DNA of 64,000 nt, taken from the NCBI GenBank assembly GCA_002951995.1, contig CP019797.1, positions 3,518,501 through 3,582,500 of the forward strand, in the 5' to 3' direction. Shown here piece after piece: positions 19,128 through 27,557 of the stretch. Position numbers and translations under genes: made by a program. The DNA is from Stenotrophomonas acidaminiphila (GTDB lineage: Bacteria > Pseudomonadota > Gammaproteobacteria > Xanthomonadales > Xanthomonadaceae). A model generated the notes under the pieces. It saw only the letters and a list, made by a program, of their open reading frames with translations, had not been told where the DNA came from and ran no database searches. Position 1 is the first letter of the stretch, and every line of letters starts with the position of its first letter.

Positions 19128-19880
19128 TCAGGCGGCGGGTTCGGACGCCAGCAGGTAGCCGACGCCGCGCAGCGCGCGTACCGGCAGCATGGCGCCGGTG
19201 GCATTGCGTACCCGGGTGCGCAGGCGGTGCACCAGTACCTCGAGCCGGTGCGGGTCGAAATCCCAGGGCTGGTCGGTCACCGCGGCGATCAGCCGCTCGC
19301 GTTCGACCGCCTCGCCGTGGGCGGCGAACAGTTCGCGCAGGAAGCCGCGTTCGGCCACGGTCAGGGTGAGCACCTTGCCGTTGGGGGCCTGCAGATCCCA
19401 TCCGTCCGAGCGCAGGCTCCACGCGGCGACGGTTTCGCCGGCGGCGGCGGCCAGCGCCGGCGCGGACTGCGACATGCGCCGGTGCAGGCTGTGCAGCGCG
19501 GCCACCAGCACCGGCAGTTCCAGCGGCTTGGGCAGGTAGACATCGGCGCCCACGGACAGCCCGTGGGCCATGTCGGCGGTGCCGCTGCGGCCGGTGACCA
19601 GCACGATGCCCATGCCATCCATCCGCCGCAGGTGGCCGGTGGCGCTCAAGCCATCCTCGCCGGGCAGGCCGACGTCCAGCACCAGGATGTCGCAGCGGTC
19701 CACCGCCAGTTCGCGGTAGAGCGCCTCGACGCTGTCGATGCCGCGCACCTCGGCGCCGTGGTACTCGAGCTCGTCGACCACCATGCCGCGCCACTCGGGG
19801 TCGTCTTCGACGACCCAGATCCGTATGCCATCCAGCCTGGCGCCGGCCTCGGCCGCCGCCAGTTCACGATCCACCTGCAT
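19128..19880 (-). CDS. Orphan OmpR-type response regulator, copy 2
   Basis: 250 residues with the same plan as its neighbour: receiver domain with VVEDDPEW, phospho-acceptor Asp69 in VLDVGLPGEDG and Lys in YLPKPLEL, then a winged-helix output domain (LTVAERGFLREL, wing GVGYLL). Identity to copy 1 is very high in the receiver and lower in the linker and output helix, as expected for a tandem duplication followed by divergence in DNA target or partner. The ATG at 19880 has GGGGAAG upstream. Neither copy has a cognate kinase beside it. Confidence 0.88.
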   Translation of the reverse strand: MQVDRELAAAEAGARLDGIRIWVVEDDPEWRGMVVDELEYHGAEVRGIDSVEALYRELAVDRCDILVLDVGLPGEDGLSATGHLRRMDGMGIVLVTGRSGTADMAHGLSVGADVYLPKPLELPVLVAALHSLHRRMSQSAPALAAAAGETVAAWSLRSDGWDLQAPNGKVLTLTVAERGFLRELFAAHGEAVERERLIAAVTDQPWDFDPHRLEVLVHRLRTRVRNATGAMLPVRALRGVGYLLASEPAA

Positions 19881-19984
19881 CAGTGCTTCCCCACGACCTG
19901 TCCCGCCCTGTTCGCCCGGCCATTCTAGGCCAGCGGTGTCCCACTACGGCCCGGCCGCGCTGACCCGACGGGGCGGCGCCAAGG

Positions 19985-20005
19985 CCCGGCCGGCATCCGG
20001 CCGGG
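19985..20005 (-). terminator. GC-rich hairpin between the S46 peptidase and the regulator genes
   Basis: A perfect 9-bp stem (CCCGGCCGG / CCGGCCGGG) with a 3-base loop lies 20 bp past the stop of the S46 peptidase gene. No T-run follows, so it may be an attenuating or RNA-stabilising hairpin and not a classical terminator. Confidence 0.45.
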
Positions 20006-20024
20006 TCCGGCGTCGCGCAGGCGC

Positions 20025-22169
20025 CTACTCCCGCGGCAGGCCCATCTCGGCCAGCAGCGCCGGCGCCGGGTAGACCTTGGCCAGCAGCCAGCGCAGGTAG
20101 CGCATGTCCACGTGCACGGCGCGCTTGTAGCGCGGGTCGAACCACCAGCTGGCGCTGACCGACTCCCAGTTGGAATCGAAGTTCAGGCCGATCAGCTCGC
20201 CGCGCGCATTGAGCACCGGCGAACCGGAGTTGCCGCCGGTGGTGTCCAGGTTGGTCAGGAAGTTGACCGTCTGGGTCTTCAGCGCCGGATCGGCGGTGCT
20301 GCCGAAATCACCCTTGGCGATGGCCGCCAGCAGTGGCCTGGGTGCGTCGAACGGCACCGCGTTGGTGTTCTTTTCGACGATGCCGGCCACGGTGGTCACC
20401 GGCGAGTAGCTGACCGCGTCGCGCGGATGCAGCGCCTCGACCTTGCCGTAGCTGATGCGCAGCGTGCTGTTGGCGTCCGGGTACACGGCGCGGCCCTGGC
20501 TGGCGCGCCAGGCGAACAGCGCCTGCATGTAGGACGGGCGCAGGCGCAGCTGTTCGCCCTCGCGTTGCTTGCTTTCGCGCTCGGCGTCCAGCTGCGCCGC
20601 CACCAGGGTGGCGGCCGCCGCCAGCAGCGGGTCGGCCTCGAGTGCGCCGCCCTTGCGTGCCGCCTCGAAGCGCGACAGCCGCTGCGCCTCGTCGCCCAGC
20701 CGGGTATCGGCATACAGGGTGTCCAGCGCCTTGCGCAGCTGTTCCGGGGTGCGCCCGAACAACGCGTCGTAGCGGGCATCGCGGCGCGCGTCCGGCAACT
20801 GCTGGTAACGGGTGAGCAGCGCGGTGAGCAGCGCCTTCTCCACCGCCGGGTCATAGCGGCGCTGCACCTGCTTGAGCACGCCTTCGATCAGTGCCTGGTC
20901 GCGCTGCTGGTAGCCGCTCTCGCGCGCGGCGTCGGGCTTGGCCGATTCGATGCGCAGGCGCTCCAGCAGCATGGCCGAGCGCAGCAGCTGGGTCTGGCTG
21001 GACATCAGCGTCACCAGGAAGTCGCCGGCGCCGGCATCGCGCTCGGCGGCCAGCGAGGCGGACAACGCGTCGATGTCGGCCTTGTAGCGGGCGTCGGTCG
21101 CGGCCAGCATCGCCTGCTCGTCCTGTGCGCGCTGGGCCTTGGCATCGCTGCGCAGCAGGCCCTCCAGCTCGCCGGCGGCACGCTTGCGGTTGTTCTTCAG
21201 CGACTGCAGCTGCGAGGCGTAGCGGGTGCGCGCATCGGCGTTGCCCTTGCCCTGCGCCTCGATCACGTCGATCAGCTGCTGGAACACTTCCACGCGGCGC
21301 GGCAGCACGGTGTCGATCTGGTTGGCGAACTCGGCGGCGGTGCGCAGCCGGTAGGTGGTGCCCGGGTAACCGGCCAGCATCGCGTAGTCGCCTTCCCTGG
21401 GACCGTCCAGCGATATCTTCAGGTGTGCCGGCGGGTGGTACGGCACATTGTCCTTGCTGTAGGGCGCCGGCTTGCCGTCCTTGCCGACGTAGGCGCGCAG
21501 CAGGGTGAAGTCGCCGGTGTGGCGCGGCCACATGAAGTTGTCGATCTCGTCGCCGTAATTGCCGATCGCGCGCGGCGGTGCGTAGACCAGGCGGATGTCG
21601 GTCAGCTCCAGCTGGCGGATGCGGTAGAAATCGCTGCCGTAGTACATGTTGGCCACCGAGCAGCGCACCCCGCCCTCGGCCTCGCAGTCGGCGACGATGC
21701 GCTTGCGCGCGTTCTCCACCGCGTCGTAGTAGGCGCGGCCGGTCTTGCCGCGCGCCTCCTGCAGCACCTCGTCGGTGACCTTGTCGAAGCCCACCGTCAC
21801 CAGCACCCGGTAGTCCGGGTTGGCGGCCCGCTCGTCATCGCGACCCTGGGCGATGAAGCCGTCGTTGATGGTGTCGTGCTCCTTGCTGGCGTTGTACTGG
21901 ATCACCCCGTAGGCAACGTGGTGGTTGGTCAGCAGCAGGCCATCGCCGGAGACGAACGCGCCGGTGCCGCCGCCCACCCGCACCACCGCGCTCAGCGGCG
22001 GTGCAGTGACGTCGGCCAGCGTCGACGGGTCACCCTTGAAACCGGCCTCCTTCAACGTCTTCGCCAGTGCCGGCAACTGGGTGGGCATCCACATGCCCTC
22101 ATTGGCGTTGGCGGCGGCAGCCAGGCTCATGCCCAGCGCCATGGCGGCGGCAAGCGGTGTGCGCTTCAT
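20025..22169 (-). CDS. S46 family dipeptidyl-peptidase, DPP11-like (acidic specificity predicted)
   Basis: 714 residues with a signal peptide (MKRTPLAAAMALGMSLAAAANA); the protein is probably periplasmic and removes N-terminal dipeptides. The chymotrypsin-like catalytic residues are visible: His in TNHHVAYG (about 84), Asp in HTGDFTLLRAY and Ser648 in GNSGSP. In S46 enzymes the residue 18 positions after the catalytic Ser sets specificity: Gly in DPP7 (hydrophobic), Arg or Ser in DPP11 (Asp/Glu). Here it is Ser (FDSNWES), pointing to DPP11. The ATG at 22169 gives an exact signal peptide. The gene is divergent from the lipoprotein gene, with 94 bp between them. Its first 22 codons and leader recur at 24858-24961. 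Confidence 0.93.
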   Translation of the reverse strand: MKRTPLAAAMALGMSLAAAANANEGMWMPTQLPALAKTLKEAGFKGDPSTLADVTAPPLSAVVRVGGGTGAFVSGDGLLLTNHHVAYGVIQYNASKEHDTINDGFIAQGRDDERAANPDYRVLVTVGFDKVTDEVLQEARGKTGRAYYDAVENARKRIVADCEAEGGVRCSVANMYYGSDFYRIRQLELTDIRLVYAPPRAIGNYGDEIDNFMWPRHTGDFTLLRAYVGKDGKPAPYSKDNVPYHPPAHLKISLDGPREGDYAMLAGYPGTTYRLRTAAEFANQIDTVLPRRVEVFQQLIDVIEAQGKGNADARTRYASQLQSLKNNRKRAAGELEGLLRSDAKAQRAQDEQAMLAATDARYKADIDALSASLAAERDAGAGDFLVTLMSSQTQLLRSAMLLERLRIESAKPDAARESGYQQRDQALIEGVLKQVQRRYDPAVEKALLTALLTRYQQLPDARRDARYDALFGRTPEQLRKALDTLYADTRLGDEAQRLSRFEAARKGGALEADPLLAAAATLVAAQLDAERESKQREGEQLRLRPSYMQALFAWRASQGRAVYPDANSTLRISYGKVEALHPRDAVSYSPVTTVAGIVEKNTNAVPFDAPRPLLAAIAKGDFGSTADPALKTQTVNFLTNLDTTGGNSGSPVLNARGELIGLNFDSNWESVSASWWFDPRYKRAVHVDMRYLRWLLAKVYPAPALLAEMGLPRE

Positions 22170-22263
22170 CGGAACTCCAGCAGGTACAGAACAGGCGGCG
22201 ACAGTAGCCGGGCCCCGGTGGGCGGGCAACCGCCAACGGTCACGATGCCGCTATCCTGCGCGC

Positions 22264-23556
22264 ATGCGCATCTTCCCCGCTTCCCTCGCGCTGGCGTGCG
22301 CGCTGCTCGGTGCATGTTCCGGCGATGTGCAAGCGCCGGCGCCCACGGCGCCGGCCGCCGGCCCGGCCCTGCGGCTGCACGCCGAACCGTGGCCGTTGCC
22401 GGCCGATGCGAGCGCCGCGCAGCCGGACCTGGTGGCCGCACCCGACGGCAGCCTGCTGCTGTCGTGGCTGGCGCCGGACGCGCGCGGCCACCAGCTGCGC
22501 TACGCGCGCTTTTCCGCTGGCCGCTGGCAGCCTGCGCGGCAGATCGCACGCGGTAACGACTGGTTCGTTAACTGGGCCGACACCCCGCACCTGCGCGCCA
22601 GTGCCGATGGCGCGCTGTGGGCGCAATGGCTGCGCCGGTCCGCCGGCAACCCGCATGCCTACGACGTGCTGCTGGCGCGCTCAGCCGATGGCCGGCAGTG
22701 GTCGGCACCGGTCACCGTGCACGATGACCGGACGGCCACCGAGCACGGCTTCGTCTCGTTGTGGCCCGAAGGCGCCGATGGCATGGGCATCGCCTGGCTG
22801 GATGGACGTCGCACCGCAGGCACCGGGCACGGCGACGGCCACGGCCACGGCCAAGGCAATGGCCAAGGCGCGATGACCCTGCGCAGTGCGCGCTTCGATG
22901 CCCGGCTGCGCAAGCACGACGAGCAGGAGCTGGACGCGATGACCTGCGACTGTTGCCAGACCGGCGCCCACGCCGGCGCCAGCGGCATCCTGCTGGTGTA
23001 TCGCGGTCGCGACGCCGGCGAGGTCCGCGACATCCACCTGCGCCGCCGCGTCGCCGGCGGCTGGCAGCCGGCACGGCGGGTCCATGCCGACGACTGGGTC
23101 ATGCCGGCGTGCCCGGTGAACGGCCCCGCGGTCACCGCTTACGGGGACGAGGCCTGGGTGGCGTGGTACACCGCGCCGCAGGGCGAACCGCTGCTGCGCC
23201 TGGCCCACAGCGGCGACGGCGGCGCCACTTTCGGCGCGCCGCGGGCTCCGGACCGCGGCACCGCGGTGCAGGGACGGGCGCAGGTAGCGGCCGACGCCGA
23301 TGGCCTTTGGCTGGCATGGCTGCGCGAGGATGCGCGCGGGCAATCGCTGTGGCTTGCCCGCTACAGCCCCTCGCTGGAGCGCGAGCTCGGCCGCCTGCAG
23401 GTTGCGCTCCTGCAGGGCCGCGGGCGCGGTACCGGCTTCCCGCGCCTGCTCGCCGACCGCGGCAACGCACGCCTGGTATGGACCGACGTGGTCGCCGGCA
23501 GACCGGTGCTGCGCGGGGCGGTCGTCTCCCCCGTCGCCGCCACGTCCGCGCCGTGA
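22264..23556 (+). CDS. Sialidase/BNR-like beta-propeller lipoprotein
   Basis: 430 residues with a lipoprotein signal peptide and lipobox LGAC (Cys about 17), so probably attached to a membrane facing the periplasm. The body has repeated Trp-rich blades (W-x-P-A-R, SADGRQWSAPVTV, SGDGGATFGAP) typical of the sialidase/BNR superfamily, but the catalytic Arg triad cannot be assigned, so glycosidase activity is doubtful. Two unusual features are a Gly/His/Gln low-complexity loop (GHGDGHGHGQGNGQG) and a Cys cluster (CDCCQTG), both possible metal-binding sites. It sits divergent to the S46 peptidase. It ends 122 bp before the displaced tamB tail, with which it is convergent, probably the ancestral neighbour arrangement. 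Confidence 0.72.
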   Translation: MRIFPASLALACALLGACSGDVQAPAPTAPAAGPALRLHAEPWPLPADASAAQPDLVAAPDGSLLLSWLAPDARGHQLRYARFSAGRWQPARQIARGNDWFVNWADTPHLRASADGALWAQWLRRSAGNPHAYDVLLARSADGRQWSAPVTVHDDRTATEHGFVSLWPEGADGMGIAWLDGRRTAGTGHGDGHGHGQGNGQGAMTLRSARFDARLRKHDEQELDAMTCDCCQTGAHAGASGILLVYRGRDAGEVRDIHLRRRVAGGWQPARRVHADDWVMPACPVNGPAVTAYGDEAWVAWYTAPQGEPLLRLAHSGDGGATFGAPRAPDRGTAVQGRAQVAADADGLWLAWLREDARGQSLWLARYSPSLERELGRLQVALLQGRGRGTGFPRLLADRGNARLVWTDVVAGRPVLRGAVVSPVAATSAP

Positions 23557-23678
23557 ACCGGCCGGCGCGGCGGCATGGCGTTGCCCGCCGCGCATGCGCC
23601 TGGCCATGCCGCGCCCGGTCGGCGGACCGGTAGCCCGGGAGACCGCGGACACGGCACGCGGGCCCGGCGCTGGCCCGG

Positions 23679-24017
23679 CTACTTCTCCTTGCGCCAGTTC
23701 ACCGAACCGCGGTTCTCCACCGTGCTCGATTCGACCTCGATGTCGAAGCCGCGGCGCAGCAGGTACTTGAGGGTCAGCACCGAGCCGCTGCCGATCAGCG
23801 ATACGCCATAACCGATGTACAGCTTGGGGGTGATGAACTTGCCCACGCCGATCACCGCGCCACCCAGCGCGCGCGACTGGCTGACCCCGGCGTCGTCCAG
23901 GCCGAGCCTGGCGCCGACCTGCGCGGCGAGCAGGCCGCTGCCGGCCGACAGCGCCGCGGAGGCAGCGTTGACCTGCTGCGCTTGGTCGCTGCTGGCCATG
24001 CCGGCGGTGACCTCGCC
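23679..24017 (-). pseudogene. tamB: Displaced 3' end of tamB (copy B), left flank of the island
   Basis: The stretch is about 97 % identical to the last part of tamB at 34496-34942. It encodes an intact TamB C-terminus ending GSVNWRKEK, but no start or upstream gene. It differs from the other copy by seven substitutions, by having G5 where the other has G4 (23826-23830), and by an in-frame 108-bp deletion that joins GEVTAG directly to MASSDQ. Homology stops at about 24017, 12 bp before the RAYT inverted repeat. It is next to the sialidase-like gene, where the native tamB end probably lay. Confidence 0.9.
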
Positions 24018-24029
24018 AATAACCAAAAT

Positions 24030-24848
24030 GGGACGGAGGTAATTAAACCGGCTTGGACCTGGGCCGCCCACGATTACGGCATTCGGCAGGTCGGCCCAAT
24101 GCCTTCTGGACCATAGTCAGAAATCGTGTACAACCAAACGCCCGCTCCTTGGCAATGTAGTTGCGTATCGTAAATATCTCCTCGTCTTCCATCCTGGCAG
24201 GCAGCCACCTGCCATATTCAATGGCCCACTCTTCCCATGCAGCGCCAAGCGCCAGAATAGATCGAATCCAGCGTAACCAGCGGTTCACGGGCTTTCCCGA
24301 TATGGGAGTGCACGCTGGACCAGCGATATTCTTGCGGTAACGCAACCATCGCGGCGCGCACCGTATTCAATTCGACATATCGGCATACCATCAGTGCGTA
24401 ACGATCAGATTCGACCGAGCAGGAATTGAACCTACCTTGCCACAAGGTACCCGTCCGACCAGGACGGTCGTTGAAGAACTGGACGTAGCTTTGGCCAACA
24501 GCACGCATCGCAACCGCCAGTGCTTCCGCCCGCGGTGACGTCAACAGCAGATGGACATGATTGTCCATCAGAACGAAGGCGTGAACGGCAATGTCGTTTT
24601 CGAGGCAGGCTTCACGCAGCAGTCGCCGGTAGTGATGGCGATCCTCGTCGTCAATGAAGATCGCCGCCCGATTCACGCCACGCTGGATGATATGAAGCGG
24701 AACATGTGGCAGGACCAGGCGTGCGCGACGGGGCATGGAATGAAACCGAACCAGTGAGGCGTCCAGCCTGCATTTCCGTTGCACCGCAAGAAGTCAGCCA
24801 AGGCCGGGCGACAATGTAGCGGAATATTGTTTAATTTCCTCCGTCCCC
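24030..24848 (-). mobile_element. RAYT element (REP-associated tyrosine transposase) with terminal inverted repeats
   Basis: The two ends carry an 18-bp inverted repeat with one mismatch: GGGACGGAGGTAATTAAA at 24030-24047 and its complement at 24830-24847. The same kind of GGGGACGGAGG-type end is common around RAYT genes in xanthomonads. The enclosed transposase gene is frameshifted. The element separates the displaced tamB tail from the duplicated S46 leader. Confidence 0.75.
24043..24736 (-). pseudogene. Y1/HUH transposase (RAYT, TnpA-REP type), frameshifted
   Basis: Starting at the ATG at 24736 (MPRRARLVLP), the protein shows the HUH motif (DNHVHLLL), the catalytic Tyr region (GQSYVQFFN) and LWQGRFNS. 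It would nick single-stranded REP-type hairpins. About 150 codons in, near 24250-24260, the frame shifts: the first frame runs into a stop, while the second continues LGAAWEEW to the basic C-terminus (GRPRSKPV). Unlike the other frameshifts in this window, no G/C run is at the break, so this one may be real decay. A more decayed relative lies at 27020-27397. Confidence 0.82.
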
Positions 24849-24857
24849 TTAAATCCA

Positions 24858-24961
24858 TTGGCGGCGGCAGCCAGGCTCATGCCCAGCGCCATGGCGGCGG
24901 CAAGCGGTGTGCGCTTCATCGGAACTCCAGCGGATTCAGAAACAGCCGCCGACAGTAGCCG
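24858..24961 (-). repeat. Duplicated leader and signal-peptide start of the S46 peptidase gene
   Basis: The first 74 bp are identical to 22108-22181, followed by about 30 bp of weaker match (to about 22210). It includes the ATG, codons 1-21 (MKRTPLAAAM...) and the sequence just upstream. After it the frame meets the RAYT end, so no peptidase is made. It is either a copied fragment or the stump of a second S46 gene removed by rearrangement. Confidence 0.85.
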
Positions 24962-25056
24962 TGGCCGGCAGCAGTGACAACCACCAGATGCTGTGTCACA
25001 AAGACAATGGGGTTGGCGACACAGTCCGACCTGCAAAAAAGACAACTACACTGAAA

Positions 25057-26783
25057 CTATGGTGTACTGGCCGACGTTATCTTCGTCGGGCGTGCGAAGA
25101 TATCGAAGCAATAAGATGTTCCGTTACAATCCGCGGCCACTTTCCATGTAAAGCTCTGCCCCTGTTGGGATATCACGCTCTGCTTCAGCGGACGCAGCCA
25201 TGCACTGGCGAGCAGATCGCTCCACATACGGGGATCCTCTCCGACGCTCGGGGAAAGTTCTGTGTCGCAGCTTCGACATTGCTTACATATGAAGATTGCT
25301 GGGACGACAGTATCTGGCTGGGGCCATATCCCTTTTCCACATTCAACAACTGCCCCTCGTTGAGGTTGTAGCCTGTACCGTAGGTGTAACGCGAGTAGGT
25401 ACCGTCAGGGCCTGATACGGCATTGATCTTCGTGTTTGCGCCAGGCGTGAGCAGATCAGGCTGACCGTAGGTGTAAGTCCATGTCGCCGACGTCATACCA
25501 GGGCCGGAAACGCTCTTTGACATGAGGGTCAAGCTCCAATAGAACCTTGGCGTTTTCATGAACCAGTATTGTGGGCTATTGATATAGCAGGCATGTTCGG
25601 GGATGTTGCTCCGATGATGCTGCCAAGCAGAAAAACTGTAGGATGCTGTGGCCCCAGAAGGTGCAGTGATTGTCAATGCATAGGTACCAGTGGACTCCTC
25701 GATGGGATCAGGGCAGCCAGTAGGGTCCTCATAGGCGGGAGTCCATGCAGGCGCATAGACAGCGAGCGCGCCAGTGGACGAATACTGCCACTTGCTCGCG
25801 TCTGGCAGGGTAACACTGGCCAGCTTTTCTCCTGCGTATGCATAGCTCAGATTCCCCATGCTGGAAGAGGCCGACATGATCTTGTTGCCGGACCATGACA
25901 AGGAGATCTGGCGACCATCGCTGGAGGTCATCCCAATAAGGTTGTCGCCAGAATAGGCGTAATCGACCCAATTGCCGAAACGATCCTCCACCCGGGATAC
26001 AAGAAAATGCACAACCTGGCGCGCCACGCTGCCTGAGTTCAGTTCGCCCTTCACCCCTGGATGCATCTTCACCACCACCCAATCCAGATGATAAATCATG
26101 CCAGCCGGCGAGGTTGCAACGAACGCCTGACCGGCATAGCCATTCTTCGTAGTGCTTTTGCAGCTGATTCGCCACATGCCCTTGGTGATCCAAGGGTAGA
26201 CCGTGCCATTGCCGGGACTCGGTAGGGAGGGAGCCGGGGCCATGAGCAGTGCTTGATCGCCCGCACCAGGAATATGCAATTTGTACCCATCCCAGTAGTC
26301 TTCGGACGCAACTGATGCGGTGTCATCCAGTGGACCCGGCTGGCTGCAGCGCTCGTTCACCGTCCAACCCGCCGGACGCCAACCCTTGGCAATCGCCACG
26401 ACGCTCGACAATCTGGGCAGGTCCAGATCCCACTCAGCGAAGCCGCCAAGGTGGTTGCCATTGACCCGCGAGCGGTCATCCACAGCAAGCACGCGCCGCA
26501 GCTCCATCGCTAGAGCATTATTTCCGTGGATGGTGATATCGGCACTTTCAAACTGCGTTCCACCGTTGAACAGACTCACCTGTTCGCCAAACAGGGTATC
26601 GACTTCCAGCGGGCTGACGGACCGCGCCTGATTCAATCGTTCGATACCTTTTTCATCCAGGCGATAGTCGGCGGCCTGCGTGGAAATACTACAAGCAAAA
26701 ATTGGAAGAGCCATGTAGCGCGCTACATATCGCCGACCAAGATATGCAATTCCACTATTGAAGCCATCAAGCGAAGTAGCCAT
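25057..26783 (-). CDS. Secreted Rhs/YD N-half protein, orphan copy (one frameshift)
   Basis: The ATG at 26783 has GGAGA upstream and is followed by a signal peptide (cleavage near TQAA). The protein is about 575 residues when a single base is restored in the G4 run at 25250-25253; as read, the frame leaves the homologous path after NFPRAS. Restored, it ends IFARPTKITSASTP, matching IFDAFARP...SSAPSP of the paralogue at 31195-33012. Shared blocks are FGEQVSLFNG, HGNNALAMEL, SRVEDRFGN, YSSDGRxIxL and SGPGMTS. These are Rhs/YD-type shell segments without the core or toxin. No C-half gene follows; instead the S46 fragment and the RAYT lie downstream. Base composition is clearly poorer in G+C than the chromosomal neighbours. 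Confidence 0.75.
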
Positions 26784-27019
26784 AGAAATCTCCATGAACA
26801 ACATTCCAATAGAACTAAACTGATGCCTTCACCAACAGTGCAATGAAGGTACGTCGCCACATCTACAAGAACATCTAGCCGACCTGTTGACTTTCCGAGG
26901 CATCTAACAACCAGCAGCCTCAAGAATTATCCAACATTGGTGACGGAAAAATACATGATGAACGATCTACCAGCCACCCATCGCGCCGTCACAATGGGTT
27001 CCCAGGCTGCAATTTAGCT
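26784..27019. other. Non-coding stretch upstream of the orphan Rhs N-half
   Basis: AT-richer DNA between the N-half start and the RAYT relic. It should hold the promoter of the N-half gene, but no clear -35/-10 pair or other motif was recognised. Confidence 0.4.
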
Positions 27020-27397
27020 GGGTATCGCAGAGATTTTCTCACCTTCTATCCCGGCACGCAGCCACCTGCCATATTCGATGCCCCGCTTTTCCCACGTAGC
27101 GTCAAGCGCCGGACAGGTCGAATGCAGCGTAATCAGCGGATCACGGGCTTTACCGAGATGGGAGTGCATACTGGACTCGCGCTACTCTTCCGGCAGCGCA
27201 ACCATCGCGGCGCGCACCAGATTCAATTCGACATATCGGCATACCATCAGTGCATAACGATCAAATTCGACCAGGCAGGACTTGAACCCACCTTGCCAAA
27301 AGGTACCCGTCCGACCATGACGGCAGTTGAGGAACTGGACTTAGCGTTGGCCAACAGCACGCATCGCAGCCGCCGGTGCTTCCGGCCGTGGTGGCGT
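27020..27397 (-). mobile_element. Decayed RAYT transposase relic
   Basis: The nucleotide sequence follows that of 24180-24535 block by block (AGCCACCTGCCATATTC, then TTCAATTCGACATATCGGCA, GGTACCCGTCCGACCA), with many substitutions and small indels. No frame is open through it. It is the remains of the same transposase family, next to a REP-type hairpin. Confidence 0.75.
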
Positions 27398-27447
27398 GGC
27401 TTTTTTCTTTCCAGCTCTGATTGCCGGTAGGGTGCATTGCGAACGAC

Positions 27448-27472
27448 CCCGGGTGCGCTACGCTTACCCGGG
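27448..27472. repeat. REP-like hairpin
   Basis: A 7-bp perfect stem (CCCGGGT / ACCCGGG) with an 11-base loop GCGCTACGCTT, followed by CTAC. This GTGCGCTACGCTTACCCGGG type of palindrome is a common dispersed repeat in gammaproteobacteria and is the kind of target RAYT proteins act on. Confidence 0.6.
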
Positions 27473-27557
27473 CTACTTGCTACGCGACCAAGGGGTTCGT
27501 ATTCGCTGCTTTTTTGTTGGGCTTAGGGGCTTAGGAGTGTAGCGAGCTCTACTTCCC

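Noticed and set aside
23679..24071. A small independent gene of 130 codons at the left island edge
   Set aside because: All but the first few codons are the tamB C-terminus; there is no ribosome site and the start lies in RAYT DNA.
27122..27430. A short forward gene of 102 codons in the RAYT relic
   Set aside because: It lies antisense in decayed transposase DNA and has no coding signature.
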